A program made the translations under genes and the position numbers. DNA of 64,000 nt from NCBI GenBank assembly GCA_030544235.1, contig CM060477.1, positions 25,057,934 to 25,121,933 of the forward strand, read 5' to 3'. Positions 1-13,056 of the stretch are shown in pieces (position 1 is the first letter of the stretch; each line of letters begins with the position of its first letter). This DNA is from Lepturacanthus savala (taxonomy: Eukaryota > Chordata > Actinopteri > Scombriformes > Trichiuridae). The notes under the pieces are model-generated. The model made no database searches. It was not told the DNA's origin and saw only the letters and a list, made by a program, of their open reading frames with translations.

Positions 1-127
1 GCCGTGCTCTGGTGGCGTCCAGCTCCTCCAGCAGTTTGTCCTGCGCCTCCTTCAGCGTGGAGATCTGTCCCTCGGCGGCGCCGATGTCCTGCTCGCCCTG
101 CTGCACCTCCTCCTGCAGCCGGGACAC
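1..127 (-). CDS. fam184a: fam184a window exon 10, runs off the left edge
   Basis: The acceptor GTGCCCTCAG precedes VSRLQEEVQQGEQDIGAAEG, then QISTLKEAQDKLLEELDATR to the window edge. It corresponds to human LQDMVRKSEQGLGSAEGLIASLQ. The frame is open to position 1, leaving one base of the next codon, so the exon probably continues to the left. The remaining C-terminal half of the protein is outside the window. Confidence 0.9.
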   Translation of the reverse strand, partial: MSRLQEEVQQGEQDIGAAEGQISTLKEAQDKLLEELDATRAR

Positions 128-3100
128 CTGAGGGCACGCCGGAGGCCGGCGGCAAACGGCCAGACAGTTAGAGAGCGAGAACAGACCTCTCCCCCCGGGC
201 CGTATCTCACTGTGGCAGCAACCTTGAAACCACATCAGCATTTTATGCTCTGTGAGGTGGATTTCCATCAGAAATTGATTCAATTTCCGTTTCTATTTCT
301 CATGTTTAAATGAGAAAATGATCCCGCTTACTTTTTTATGCCAATGCGGCAAGATAGTTTTCAATGCATGAGACGTTCATTTACCATGCCTTCATTTTAA
401 AAGTACAAGCTCATATTTCAGCTGCTATTATGACAAATGGATATAGTCAATTTAACACCATGACATTACGAAGAGGTTTCAGGCTCATTTTAAATCATAC
501 GAACCAGAAATAACACTTCTTTTTAAACTAATGTTGTGTTTATAAAACTAGATCTTAGCTTATAATGTGCATTAAAACTGTCAATGTGGTGAACACTTTT
601 TGCAATTTTAACTTCTGTGAATTATTGTAATATCTATATAATGCATTATGTAAATACATTAGACTATTCTGAAATCCCTAAAGTCAAAATCTTATGGACT
701 AGTTTTGTTAGAACAAGAAATAACATTAGAGTTTAAGGGTCCCACATTACCCAAATTCACCATATAATTCCAGGAATCTCTGTCTTCTGTCTGTCTTTCT
801 ATATGTTCCTCACATATCTAAACTAGGGCTGCAACCAACGACTATTCTGATAGTCGATTCATTATTTTGAAAAAATAAAATGGTGATCATTGTTTCCCAA
901 CCGAAAATGTCTTTTTTTGTCCAGACCAACAGTCCACAACCCAAAGCTCATCAGTTTACTATTATAGAACACTAAAGAAACCAGAAAATAATCAGATTTG
1001 AGTAGCAGGAACCAGAGAATTTGGACATTTTATTCTTAAAAATGGCTCAAATCGAATAATCAATTATCAAAATAGTTGCCGATTAATGTCATAATTGCCA
1101 ACTAATCCATTAATAGGTTAATCACAGCAGCTCTAACCTCTACAACAGTTCATCTGATCCACTTCACACCTGTTTGGTGTATTTCTGGTAATCTGGATAA
1201 GTTAAGTAAGTTCAGTGACTTTCTTTTCTTTTTTTCCTGGATTCTGTGGGTCCAGACATTTTCAGCCATTTCAATGTTTGTCCAAATCACTCGTCCTACA
1301 AATTCCAATTGCACTAATTTTGGAACAAAACATATTTGGACCAACCTGGAAAAATTTATGTTTTTGGGTGTTTGATATTTCATACAGTTGTGCTGTAGCT
1401 GGCCCTCAAATTTTGGTCAAATGATTTATCTCTAAAGAAAGGATCTCTGTTGCTGTCCTTTGCATATTCCCAAGAACCTTTTATCTGATCAAATTTACCT
1501 TCAATCAATTGGACGTGTGGTTCTCATGTCAGAGTGTTTGGAACGGGCTTGACCCAAGTGGTGTTTCTGGGGTCTGGGGAACCAGCCTGTTCCAGTGCAT
1601 GGTAAAGAAAGATGCCGCCAAAAACAGCCCACATTTAATGTGAATGTTCTACCTCCTGGTTGGCTGCAGTCAGCTTGGATGTCAGCTCCTCCCTCATCTC
1701 GTCCAGCTGCTGCTTCAGAAGCATCTTCTGCTCCTCCAGAGAGAGGCGCTCCTTCTCAAACTGCTGCTCCAGTTCCTGCAGGAAACAACCACGAACACAA
1801 ATCTGTCACCAGCAAGTCACTGAAAGCAGCTACTGGTGCATCAAGTGAAATGGAAATTCCCTGGTGGTTTCAAGATTCAAGTGTTACTTGTCAGTAAAGC
1901 TGCATTTTTATTGATTATTGTCTGTAATGCAGGTCATGAAATGCAACAAGACAAGTATTATTTCTATCAAACATGTCATGATGTCCAGTTACAGGTCAGG
2001 TTATCATCTCACCAGATTTTGAAATTTAAACATTGAATTTCTAGCACAGATTTTTTTTTATTTTATTGAAATTATATATCTGAGATTTTATTCTCTGAAC
2101 TCTTTCTTTTTTTAAATGCATTTTCAAAACTTGATTTTGCTTTTATTTTTCAATATTCTTGAATTCAGAATGAAAAAAAATAAGTAAAAAAAAAATGTCA
2201 TTAATTATGTTATTAATATTAAAAAATTTATTAATATTTTTAAAGTTGCTCTTCTTGGATAGGATAAATTCAGATCCCAAAATTCCAGTAGAAAAGATAT
2301 TTGAGGAACAAATTTGATTTATTTATCCCTATACATACAAGGGTAATCTGAACAATTTTATCACAATGTTTTCTATGTATAAAATATTTGATATATAAAA
2401 TATTTGATATATAAATTAAATATATTTTATAAATAATATATATACATGTATTTTTTTATAATCCTAATTTTGTATTAAATTTTTAAGTTAATCGGGAGTT
2501 CAACATTTTTCCTATTGAATTTCCTCGTTATGCAACTTCTACTCCTTCCTGTGAATCAGTGTTTCCAGGACCGACTTTCCTCCTTCCTCTTCTCTCTTTT
2601 TTGCTCGACTCTACATTGACTGCACTCATCTATACACATTTCTAAAATACTTTAACCAAATTCCTTTGTCCTTGACAGAGGAGAGGAAAAGAGCTGTGGC
2701 ATTGTTGCCATGATAAAGCTTATTATGCTGCTGATGAATGGGGAACGGTCTTTGCTACAGTTTGAAATGATTGCAGCTTTTCAAGGACAATTGCAGCTGA
2801 GGGAAATTGCTGTAATGTCAAATGAAATTTGTCACCATTATTCATTACACAGGAGGATGGAATGTGTAATGCTGAAGGGGAAAAAAACATTCAGTGCATT
2901 GACTATTGTAACAGTTCAATAACAATGAAAGGAGCTTCACAGAAATGGATCTGAACGGAATAAAAGAACAAAAAACAAATCACAGTGATCCTTCATAACG
3001 TCTTTACTTCATCAGTTGCTTATAAGCTCACAGAGAGAGGAAGCATAACAACCGATTCCTACTAAAACAAGTGAAAAGTGATGTTGAATTTCAAGATTAA

Positions 3101-6100
3101 ATGTTCACTTTACAGTTTGGCATGCTGGAAGCTCCACATCAGTCCTCAACAACCTAAGACCCATTTCCAATCTTCCTTTTTTAAGCAAATTACTAGAGAA
3201 GATTGTTTCTTGCCAATTTGGGGGTTATATATACTGTGTCCTTTTTTGTATGTTGAGGAGCTGCTGCCTCATGTATGTCTTTTATGATTTCAACTCATTC
3301 CTCTTTGACTGTGGCTCAGCATTTAAATAACCTTTATCAGATTTTGAGGTTTAGTCAGATTTTCTGTGATGCTTTTGAAATGTGAGAATAAAATTGCATT
3401 AAAATGCAAGAAATTTATTTTTCCTATGTGGTGTATTGGGTTCTCAGCACCTAGATTTCTAATTCTAAAATCACCCCTGCACCTGTGCAATGTCCTTAGT
3501 TCAAATTGCATTTTTGAGAAATTTCAGTGGGGTTTTCTGGCCTACCACAATACAGAGACTCAATACGGACTCAAAAAAAACCTCTCCATCCTCGGTCTTA
3601 TAGACCTGAGCTCAGTCTTTGGCACAGTCAATCATCGTACCACAAGGGTCCATCTTGGGTCCTGGCTTCTTTAGCCAGAACTGTATGTGCCTGAACCCAC
3701 AACAAGAGACTATCTTTATTTTGCTTTCTTTCTTGTTTGTGACTCTAATGATGACCAACATCTCAGCATGAACTCCTCGGTAGAGCTGCAACTAACAAGG
3801 ATAGTTAATTATTCTACCAATTTTAATTCAAGTAGCTTTATTAACATCCAACTAGGTGTGCAACTTTTCAGATAGTCAATTAATCAATCGATTACTGAAA
3901 TGGTTAATCGATTAGTTGTTTGGTTCATAAAATGGTGTAAAATGTTGATCACTGTTTCCCAAAGCTGAAGATTCAACCTAAAATATATTTTTTGTCCAGA
4001 ACAACAGTCCATACTGCAAAAAATTAAATCTTATCAGGGAAAATATATTGTATTTGGCACAATTAATCCAGTATTAAGTAGAATTGTCCTACTTTGTTTC
4101 AATTTATTTATTTTTTTTCAAGATTTTAAAATATAGAGTTCAAAATATGATAAAAAAGACAACAGTAAAAAAAATTAAAACAATTATTTTAATAATAATT
4201 CTAAACTTATTTTAAGATAATAATAAATAAAAAAAATAAATTGACCAAAATTAGGAAAAAAAACTTGAAATAAGCAATATCATCTGCCAATGGAATGAGA
4301 TATTTCAAGATAATTCCACTATATGTAATACTGGACTAATTGTACTAAAAACAAGATATTTTCACTAGTTAAGATTTAATTTGTTTACAGTGCACAACCC
4401 AAAGATCATCATTAATACTAATATCAAATTGGGCGACACGGTGGCGCAGGGGTTAGCGCTGTTGCCTCACAGCAAGAAGGTCACAGGTTCAAGACCTCCT
4501 TGGTCCTGGGTCTGGGACCTTTCTGTGTGGAGTTTGCATGTTCTCCCCCTGTCTGTTTTCACCAGGTACTCCAGCTTCCTCCCACAGTCCGAAAACATGC
4601 TCAGGTTAATTGGAGCCTCTAAATTGCCCGTAGGTGTGAGTGTGTGAGTGAATGGTGTGTGTGCCCCATGATTGGCTGGAGACCATCTGGGGTGTATCCC
4701 TGCCTCTGGCCATAACGCACTGGGATAGGCTCCAGCAGACCCCTGTGGCCCTAATGAAGAATGTAAGAGTTGAAAATTAATTAGTACATTGACTAATTGC
4801 AGCTCTACTTCTCTGCTCTTGATGTTGCTTTGACTTTTCTTCTGCAGGAGGATTCACAAACTCAATGCATCATTTTTCCTGCTGTGAAAACATTTTGCTG
4901 GTTTATCACTAATTTAGAATCACATTCAAGACCACAAGTTTGGTGAGTCAAGCTTAGGTTCAACTGCTTGAATTATGCTTTGTGAACTGTAATTTCAGGT
5001 TAGATGATTTACACTAGTAATCATTACTGTATGTAATTTAATCACCCTGCACTGCAACAGAAGAAAAACAGAACTAGGACGTAAGATCAGATGAAGTGGA
5101 ATCTGCCAAGATTCCGAGGTAGAAACATCTTCATTTAAATTCCAGACCCGGCAGCCTCCACTCAGACAATGCTCATTATAATTTAAAGCGATGAAAGAAC
5201 GGAGGTGATGAAAGAAAAAAAAAAAGATTAGATGTGATGAAACCCGGATCAAGACGAAAGAATGGAGTGGTACAGGACGGAGGGATGAAGACCATTCCTT
5301 CTCCTCAGTCTGCCCCAATGCTTTTAAAAGGAAAGAAGCTAAACAGAGTTAACTCCTCCTCTGCCTCGTCATCCTCTCTCGATCTGGACATTTCTGCACC
5401 AACGCTGGAAACATAATCACGAACAGCGAGTGAACAAAAGCGAACGAGTGCACGGAATTGGAACATGGTGGGAGGAAACACAAGGCCAGAGAAGAGGCGT
5501 TGTGCATATGTAATGCATATCTAATAACTGTGGAAACACCAGGCGCTCTTCTCTTAATGTAGCTGTCAGCTGTGATCCGGTCTACAGCGGAATACCATTT
5601 AAAACGCATCCTCATTATGCAACTTTGATGCAACAGAATACTTGATCACTTGCTGTATGTGAGTGGAATACAGCAGCCCGTACAGCAGAGGCTGCATCGC
5701 GAGGAGCTTTCAGATTATTAGTGGTCGGCTGCAGTTTTCGGAAAAGCCGCTCGTAGACCTCAGGCTCATTAAACTGTTCCCAAGGTGTAGCAGGAGCTAC
5801 AATCTCAGGGGCTGATTTCATCATTTCATGTCAAACTTTTCTAGAATCTGGGTTCAATTCAAACAGGAACATGATTATCATAGAGCTACAGACAGGTTGG
5901 TGCAGGTTGTTTTATTGAAGCCACTATGTTTAACACTAGAGCTGCAGTGATCAGTCAATTAATTGATCAAATGCAAACTATTAATCGGTAACAATTTTTA
6001 TAATCGATTCTCTACAAATGAAGGACACAGAGCTTTTACTTTAATAAAAAAAAAGAAAACACTCAATGACAAGTAAAAGTCCTGATTTTAAACTGTTATT

Positions 6101-6364
6101 TAAGTAAAAGTTTAAATTCACATTTGATCATGAACTGATTTTGGGAGGATTAAACCGTGTTAGTTGCTAGAAACAGCAACTATTCTCAAGATCTAAAAAT
6201 ATAAAGGAGTAAATATATACATATATGTATAGAATATTCAGTAGACAAGCAGTGAAAAAGTGCCATCTAAGAAGTGTTTATTTCTGTATGAGTCCTGTAA
6301 GTGTAGGTTGGCCCCACTCTGTGCTAAGTAAGTAGCAGTGAAATATTTATACTGGAAGTTTTAG

Positions 6365-6454
<90 letters not shown>

Positions 6455-7390
6455 GTTGGCTTCAACAGTCACATCTCTCAGCCAACACTCGCTCATATCC
6501 ACCTCCTTCCCCGTCGCATCATTTTGCCCTAATTACACTCTCCACTTGCAGTTTTATATGCAGTAAATGTCATAATGTTACAGACACACTTCTTACACAC
6601 CCTCATTTCCGACACTTATTTTGTCTTCAGTAACTCCAATAGCATTAAACTGATCATTTAGAGCGACAAATATCAAAATGTGTGACATAAATCTATAGAA
6701 AGGTACACACTTCCTCGCTCTGATTCGTTTTTATTGTTGCTTTCACACTGAAGCTGCTGTGTGTGTGTTTGTGTGTGTGCAGAGGCAGAGTAGCAGATTT
6801 AGTTTTGCCCAGAAATAGCACAGAGGAGCGTCTAGACATTTTTAACACCTGTGTGACTCATCAGACAAGCTGCTGATTGTCTCCACATGTTCAATCAGCC
6901 GCCACGTCTACCAGCGATGTTTTCCTTCAGAATTTATTTTTATTTGTCTGTTTGGGAGCACACGTCTAAGTTTGTGAGAATATTGCACTGACAGGAGCTT
7001 CTCCAGGTTACTTCGAGCAGCCCAGGTTTTGTGAGCTCAGGCGTGTCCTAAATGACATTTATCAGTGATAAATATAAACAGGCTCCCATGTCGCTAGGCT
7101 GCATTTCCTCCTTTTGAGTTCCCAAGGTTCTTGCTCCATAAAACGTCAATCACTGTCTCCCAAAGCCCAAAGTGACGTCAAATGTGAGTCCAAAAACAGT
7201 CCGACATAGATATTTAGTTCACTGCCATACAAGATTAATGCAGAAAATATTCTCAATTATAAAGCATTTTCTTTATAGTAGAAAAATAAAAGGACATTTT
7301 ACTGCAAGTTCTACTTTGGTGTGAAAGTACCATAAGGGCCATAAGAATAAATTTATCCAAAGAGACAAATCAGATCACCCTTTGTTTAAA

Positions 7391-7468
<78 letters not shown>

Positions 7469-8829
7469 TTAAAATAGCCACCAGCAATACAATAAAGCCA
7501 ATAACTTTAACCAATAACTGTGCTTCTTCTGTGAAGTTGATGTGTAACTGTAAATTATTAAGGTCAAAGAAATCCAAATAAACAGGTATCAAGTCTAAAA
7601 ATTGTATTGCTTTATCCACACCAAGGTTTTAGCAGCAAATTAGGCACCTTTTTATTTAAAACAAAAAACAACATTTCATAATAATGTGAATGTGCAATAT
7701 GAGAAGTATTTTGGATGCAATACTATAAAATAGTAATATATAAACTATATATAAAAAATGTACAGTTGTATTGGGACACAATGACAAGTATTATTACCAA
7801 GCCAAATGTTTCAGATCAAGAGCATTTTATATGTATGTTTATCTACATGTGAAAAGTTATGGGTTTTAGTGTATTTTGTGTATTGTTAGTGGCCATTTTG
7901 AAAAAAAAAGGCTAATCTGATTTGTCTCTTTGTCTCTTTATTCTTGTCCCACTTACACCAAAGCAGACATTTGTGTTTGAACTTGCAGTTAGCACCCATT
8001 TTTTGTCCCTTACCTCCTGTACTATTAAATAATACTCTAAAACTATGAAAATTTATATTGTTTTGTATGTGTGTGGACAGTAATAACATTATGGAGTATC
8101 TCAGGGCTCTGTTCTGGATCCTTTCTTTTTTGGTCAAATTACACATATTTGTGAATAATTGTCCATTTCTGTTGATGATAATCAGCTGTCTGTAAAAAAT
8201 AATGTAATTGATAAAAGTAAGCTGCTGGTCATTGTTTGACCAGTTTGATCATGTGACAATAACAGTCCATAACTGCATGGGAGACAAGATTCTTAATGTT
8301 ACATTTGATCCCAGATTCTCCTTTGATTGGCACATTAAAGAAACCACATCTGTCCTCCTTGTCCATAAAGAGACTCTACTTTAATTTGTTTCATCCTGAC
8401 CTGATTACTGTAATGTTTTGTTTTCAGGTCTGACACACAATATTAAAAGTCTTCAGATGGTTCATAATGCTTCAGTTAGAATCCGAACTAGTAATACTAA
8501 CTGGACTCTCCCTTCTTCGGCTTTATGTCCATGTTAGATCCGACTTTAAGGTGCCTACACTGATTTATAAAATCCAAAATTTTTCCAATCATACCTATTT
8601 GATCTCCTTAAACCTTATATTTTATATTATAGTTAATAATTAGAAAATCTATTGACTCCTTTAACTCTAAGTTTAAAACTCAACTATTTGCTTTCACCCA
8701 CAATTAGTCATCTTTGTTTGATCACTTTATACCTTGGACTGCACTGTGGGTTAGTTTCTATTTGAATGAATTCACGGAATTATTGATTATTACATATACT
8801 CTCTTTAACCATGTCTCTGTTTGTTTGGT

Positions 8830-8867
<38 letters not shown>

Positions 8868-11800
8868 CTCTCTTGTCTTTCAGGCATCTCTTGTTGGACC
8901 AGCACCATCTGCTTGTTTGGCTGTTGGCGACACTTCCTGAGGTTTTTGGATCTGGTTCCTCATCCTGTCGGAGCTCAGCTTCACCTCACATATCGTCCTC
9001 TCTCTGAACCATCTCTTTATCCTTCTCTTTCATGTACGAATCATGTTTTATTCGTGACTATCCTCTTCTCTTAATTGTATGTGAACGGTGTAACATGAGC
9101 CTCTCCTGTGTGCATGCGTAATCTGTTCTCCTGCCTGGTTTCCATGGTAATAGAGGCTGTGTGGAGAGTTTTTTTCTTATTTGAAGAGAGGGTCTGAGGA
9201 CGGTGAAAATATTTAGACCTCCATGAGACATGACGCATTCACAATTCAGAGCCTCTAATGGCTCACAGAGCTCGTAGCTTCTGTTCAGTTCCTGCAGCAG
9301 ATGGTGCAGGCAGCAAACGGGGCAGAGCTAGCGCAGAGGTTGCAGAGGAAGCTTGTAACTTGTTGAACCAGTTTACAAAGCGTCTGTCAGGGAAGTAAAT
9401 GAGCGAGTCTGTCTCCTGTCTCTTATGAGCTGATGAGAATCTCCGAGCAGCAGAGGACTGTGGTGATACAGCAATACAAACTGATCAATTGAAAACATAT
9501 GGAGACTCCACACGACGTCCATCATTCATCAGCAGATATATCGAGGTGTGACAGGTCCAAATCTTTTGGCTGGAGGCAAATCCAGAGAGAACCAGCTGAC
9601 AGCTTCATTCAGACCGAATATCAAGTTCAATTTTACAATCACACATTAGGACAGAGTGAATGGTCAGTTCCGGTTACTAAAAACTGCTCTTCTCAATGTT
9701 TTTCTATTAAAAACAGATGTGTTTAGATTGTATTGGATCAGATAAGACTCGTGACATGAAGAAGATGATTACAAACCATGAGAATTATCACCTAGTTTTA
9801 GGTTGTGACCATTATTCTGCCACAGCAGACATTAGTTTCTACATGGCTCTGCCTGACCAGCATTTAACAGCAGAACAGACATGTAATGTTCCACAGTTTA
9901 ATAGGATTAGACTGAAGGACTCTTTGGTGCACAAGTAAAAGCCTAAAACTAAACACGGAGCTAAATCCCAGGACGAATATATGTTCAACGGCCTTAAAAC
10001 TGTCACCTGCAAATGTAAAGTCATGTATTTTGTGAGCGATGAATACAGTGATGGGAATAACTGTCTTTTAAGGCTGCAACTAATGACTATTTTTATAGTT
10101 GATTAACTGTTCGCTAATAAAATGGTGTAATATAATTTTAAGAAAATAAGATAAAATTGATCAAACTTCAGATAAAAGATAATTCTACCCAATATTGGAT
10201 TAATTGATGAAATATGAGATAAAAAGTGAAAATTATGAGATACAAATAAAGAATTCAGAAAAAAAGACAAAGATAAGGGAAAAAAATCAAACAATTTAAT
10301 CTTATTTTAAGAAAGAAAAAATTAATCAAAATCAAGTAAAAAATTTAAATAAGCAAAATTATCTGCCAATGGAATGAGATAATTCAAGATAATTCTACTC
10401 AATTTTGAAAAAAAAAGATATTTTCAAATAAAATTATTTTGCAGTGTACAACCCAAACATCAACACTTTACTATTATAGAAGAATAACGAAACCAGAAAA
10501 TAATCAGATTCGCGAAACTGGAGATTTCAAACATTTTCTTTGTAAAAATGACTCAAATCGATTAATCAATTCTCAAAATAAAGGGTGATTAATGTAAGAA
10601 TTGGCAAATAATCGATTAATCGACTATTTGTTGCAGCTCTAGTCTGCAATGCCTCACACTTGAAATCAAAACAACATGTTTTTTCTTGGTAAAAACAAAA
10701 TAAAGTTGGAACGAATGAGGTTTTTCATCTCTAGCTGGTAGAATTAAAGGAAATTCACAAGATTGATTTTCAAATCTCTACATCTTGTGTAATCTGCATT
10801 TATTGCTCATCACCAGTGGAAAATGAACCGCTGTATGTTTTGAATTGATCCTGCATCATAAAGCTCAAGGCTCATCTCGAGCTGTAAAGATGGCATCTTT
10901 GGGAAGTTTATTTCCTCCATTTAAGCCGAAGGTTCATGGCTTAAATGGAGGAAATTCTTCTCAGTTCTCTGTGGACACAGAAGAAAGTACCTGTTTGATG
11001 AAAGTTTGTTTGACGTTGAGGTGAAATTGTCAAAATACTGAAGATGGGTGAAGGAAGAGAACTTTTATTCGGTATTCTCCCCTTTCCTCCATTGTTATAT
11101 ACCTTATACATAACTATATCTTTACATCATATAATGAGTCGTGGATCCTGGCTTCTCTCCAAAGATGATAACATATCTTTAAGATGAGATAAGATATGAT
11201 GGGATATAAAACGATGCAATATAATACTGTAATAATTTATTTTTAGAGCAAGTCTAAAATCACAGCAGCCACATTTACAACATCACAAAAAGACAAATAT
11301 TAAGGAAGGACAATGATAATTCAACCAGTGTTGGCCAAGTTACTTACTGATTAGTTACAGTTACTAGTTACTTCTCTCAAAAAGTAACTCAAGTAGGTTT
11401 TGAGATAAAAAAAAAATCTATAAAATTAACTATTCTACTACTTTCAAGTAAATTTGCAAATCTATTTATCTATCTAACTGTTAAAATTAATTAAAATAAC
11501 TTTACTTGTTTGGAATAATAATGAACACTGGCAAAGAATAAGTAACATACAAATAAAGCACTGTATTCTTTATTCTTCTCCTGTAAAATGAGAGGCCATC
11601 TGAATGCAAATCTTGTAAGAATGGAAGCTGGTCATGAGATGGGTAAACATGGTAAGAGGGATCAAAAGGCCTGTAACCCAGGTCAGAGGTTGAGAAGAAA
11701 TATGTTTCTTTCTTGTACAAGGCAGCTGACCATTAGAATTAGGAACAAATGGTGGGCTGTTTTGACCAAATAGATATAGGTTTGACCAGGTATGACCAGG

Positions 11801-12029
11801 AATGTTTGAAGGAATGGACTCAAGAAAAAGAAGATATTGGGATGAATAGAGAGAGGTATCATATTGGCACAGAGGCGCTCCAAGATTCAGCATTATGAAG
11901 GAGGATCTACAATTTGGCCCTCAGAGATTGTCTCAGATTCAGCATGGATTTGGCACTGCTGTGTTTTTGACAGGTCAGGTGGTAATTTTCTCTCATCAGC
12001 AAACAACACTGTCTATCTATATATCTATA

Positions 12030-12072
<43 letters not shown>

Positions 12073-12089
12073 ATTATCAGTATGACACA

Positions 12090-12179
<90 letters not shown>

Positions 12180-12196
12180 TGTATGTATATACTGTA

Positions 12197-12270
<74 letters not shown>

Positions 12271-12964
12271 CTCACAGCCAGCAGGCGGTTCTTGTCCTTC
12301 TCGGCAGTGTTGAGGGCGTTCTCCAGGGTCACTCTGTGTTTTTTGGCCACCTCCTCCAGAGCTCGGGCCTGGCTCTCCTTCAGCTGGCTGGAATCTTCCT
12401 CGTATCGCACCCGCATACTGTTCATGTCCTTCTCATGGGACAGTTTCTCCTCTTGCAGGGTCTGACAGACAAGGGAACATAAATATGCATTGACACGCGT
12501 GTTTAATGTATGCTCAGAGGTGTGTGTTATGATAACACACACACATGCAGCATGAGGCGATAGCTGCACCATATGTCGTATTATTCTCACATATTAGCAG
12601 TGTTTACTAAATAAAAGCCAAGAATCCTGCAGTCTGTTCACACACTAGCTGAAGACAATTATTGATTATGGGGATTATCGATTGGTTATTTGTCTGCCTT
12701 TCCATTCTAGTTGGAGTTTTGATGTGAATGAATCTCTCAGATGTTTGTCTTTGCCTCAGGAACAACAGATGCTGTTAATTGGGTTCATTCAAAGTGACTT
12801 TGCTGGAAGGTGAAGAAGAGAAGCTATTAGGATGACTATTAGCTATTAGTTTATCTTAATATTGGGAAATTTGTTAAAATATTGTTTTTTAAATCTTTAA
12901 CTCTTTAAATCTTTAACTAGAGATTTTTGTTGGTTTCCAACAATACAATTATATTGTCTATTAT

Positions 12965-13056
<92 letters not shown>

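Larger units (their letters stand above)
128..3139. other. Intron sequence around exon 9, few features
   Basis: Apart from exon 9 and the family A copy at 824-1136, I see only AT-rich unique sequence with poly-T and poly-A runs (2040-2470 is especially AT-rich). No genes, RNAs or clear repeats were found. Confidence 0.6.
3784..4810 (+). mobile_element. Family A element interrupted by family B and a V-SINE
   Basis: The left part of family A (GTTTGGTTCATAAAATGGTG, GTTTCCCAAAGCTGAAGATT) runs to about 4012. There it is replaced by family B, which ends CAGTG near 4391, and A resumes with CACAACCCAAAGATCATC. A V-SINE then occupies 4431-4765, and the A terminus GACTAATTGCAGCTCTA follows at about 4792-4808. 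The order of events is therefore A first, then B within A, then the SINE. Confidence 0.7.

Noticed and set aside
12069..12590. A 173-aa minus-strand open frame taken as one gene
   Set aside because: It is real exon 8 (12276-12461) read through into the CA and AT microsatellites on one side and the upstream intron on the other. The splice sites and family alignment limit the coding part to the exon.
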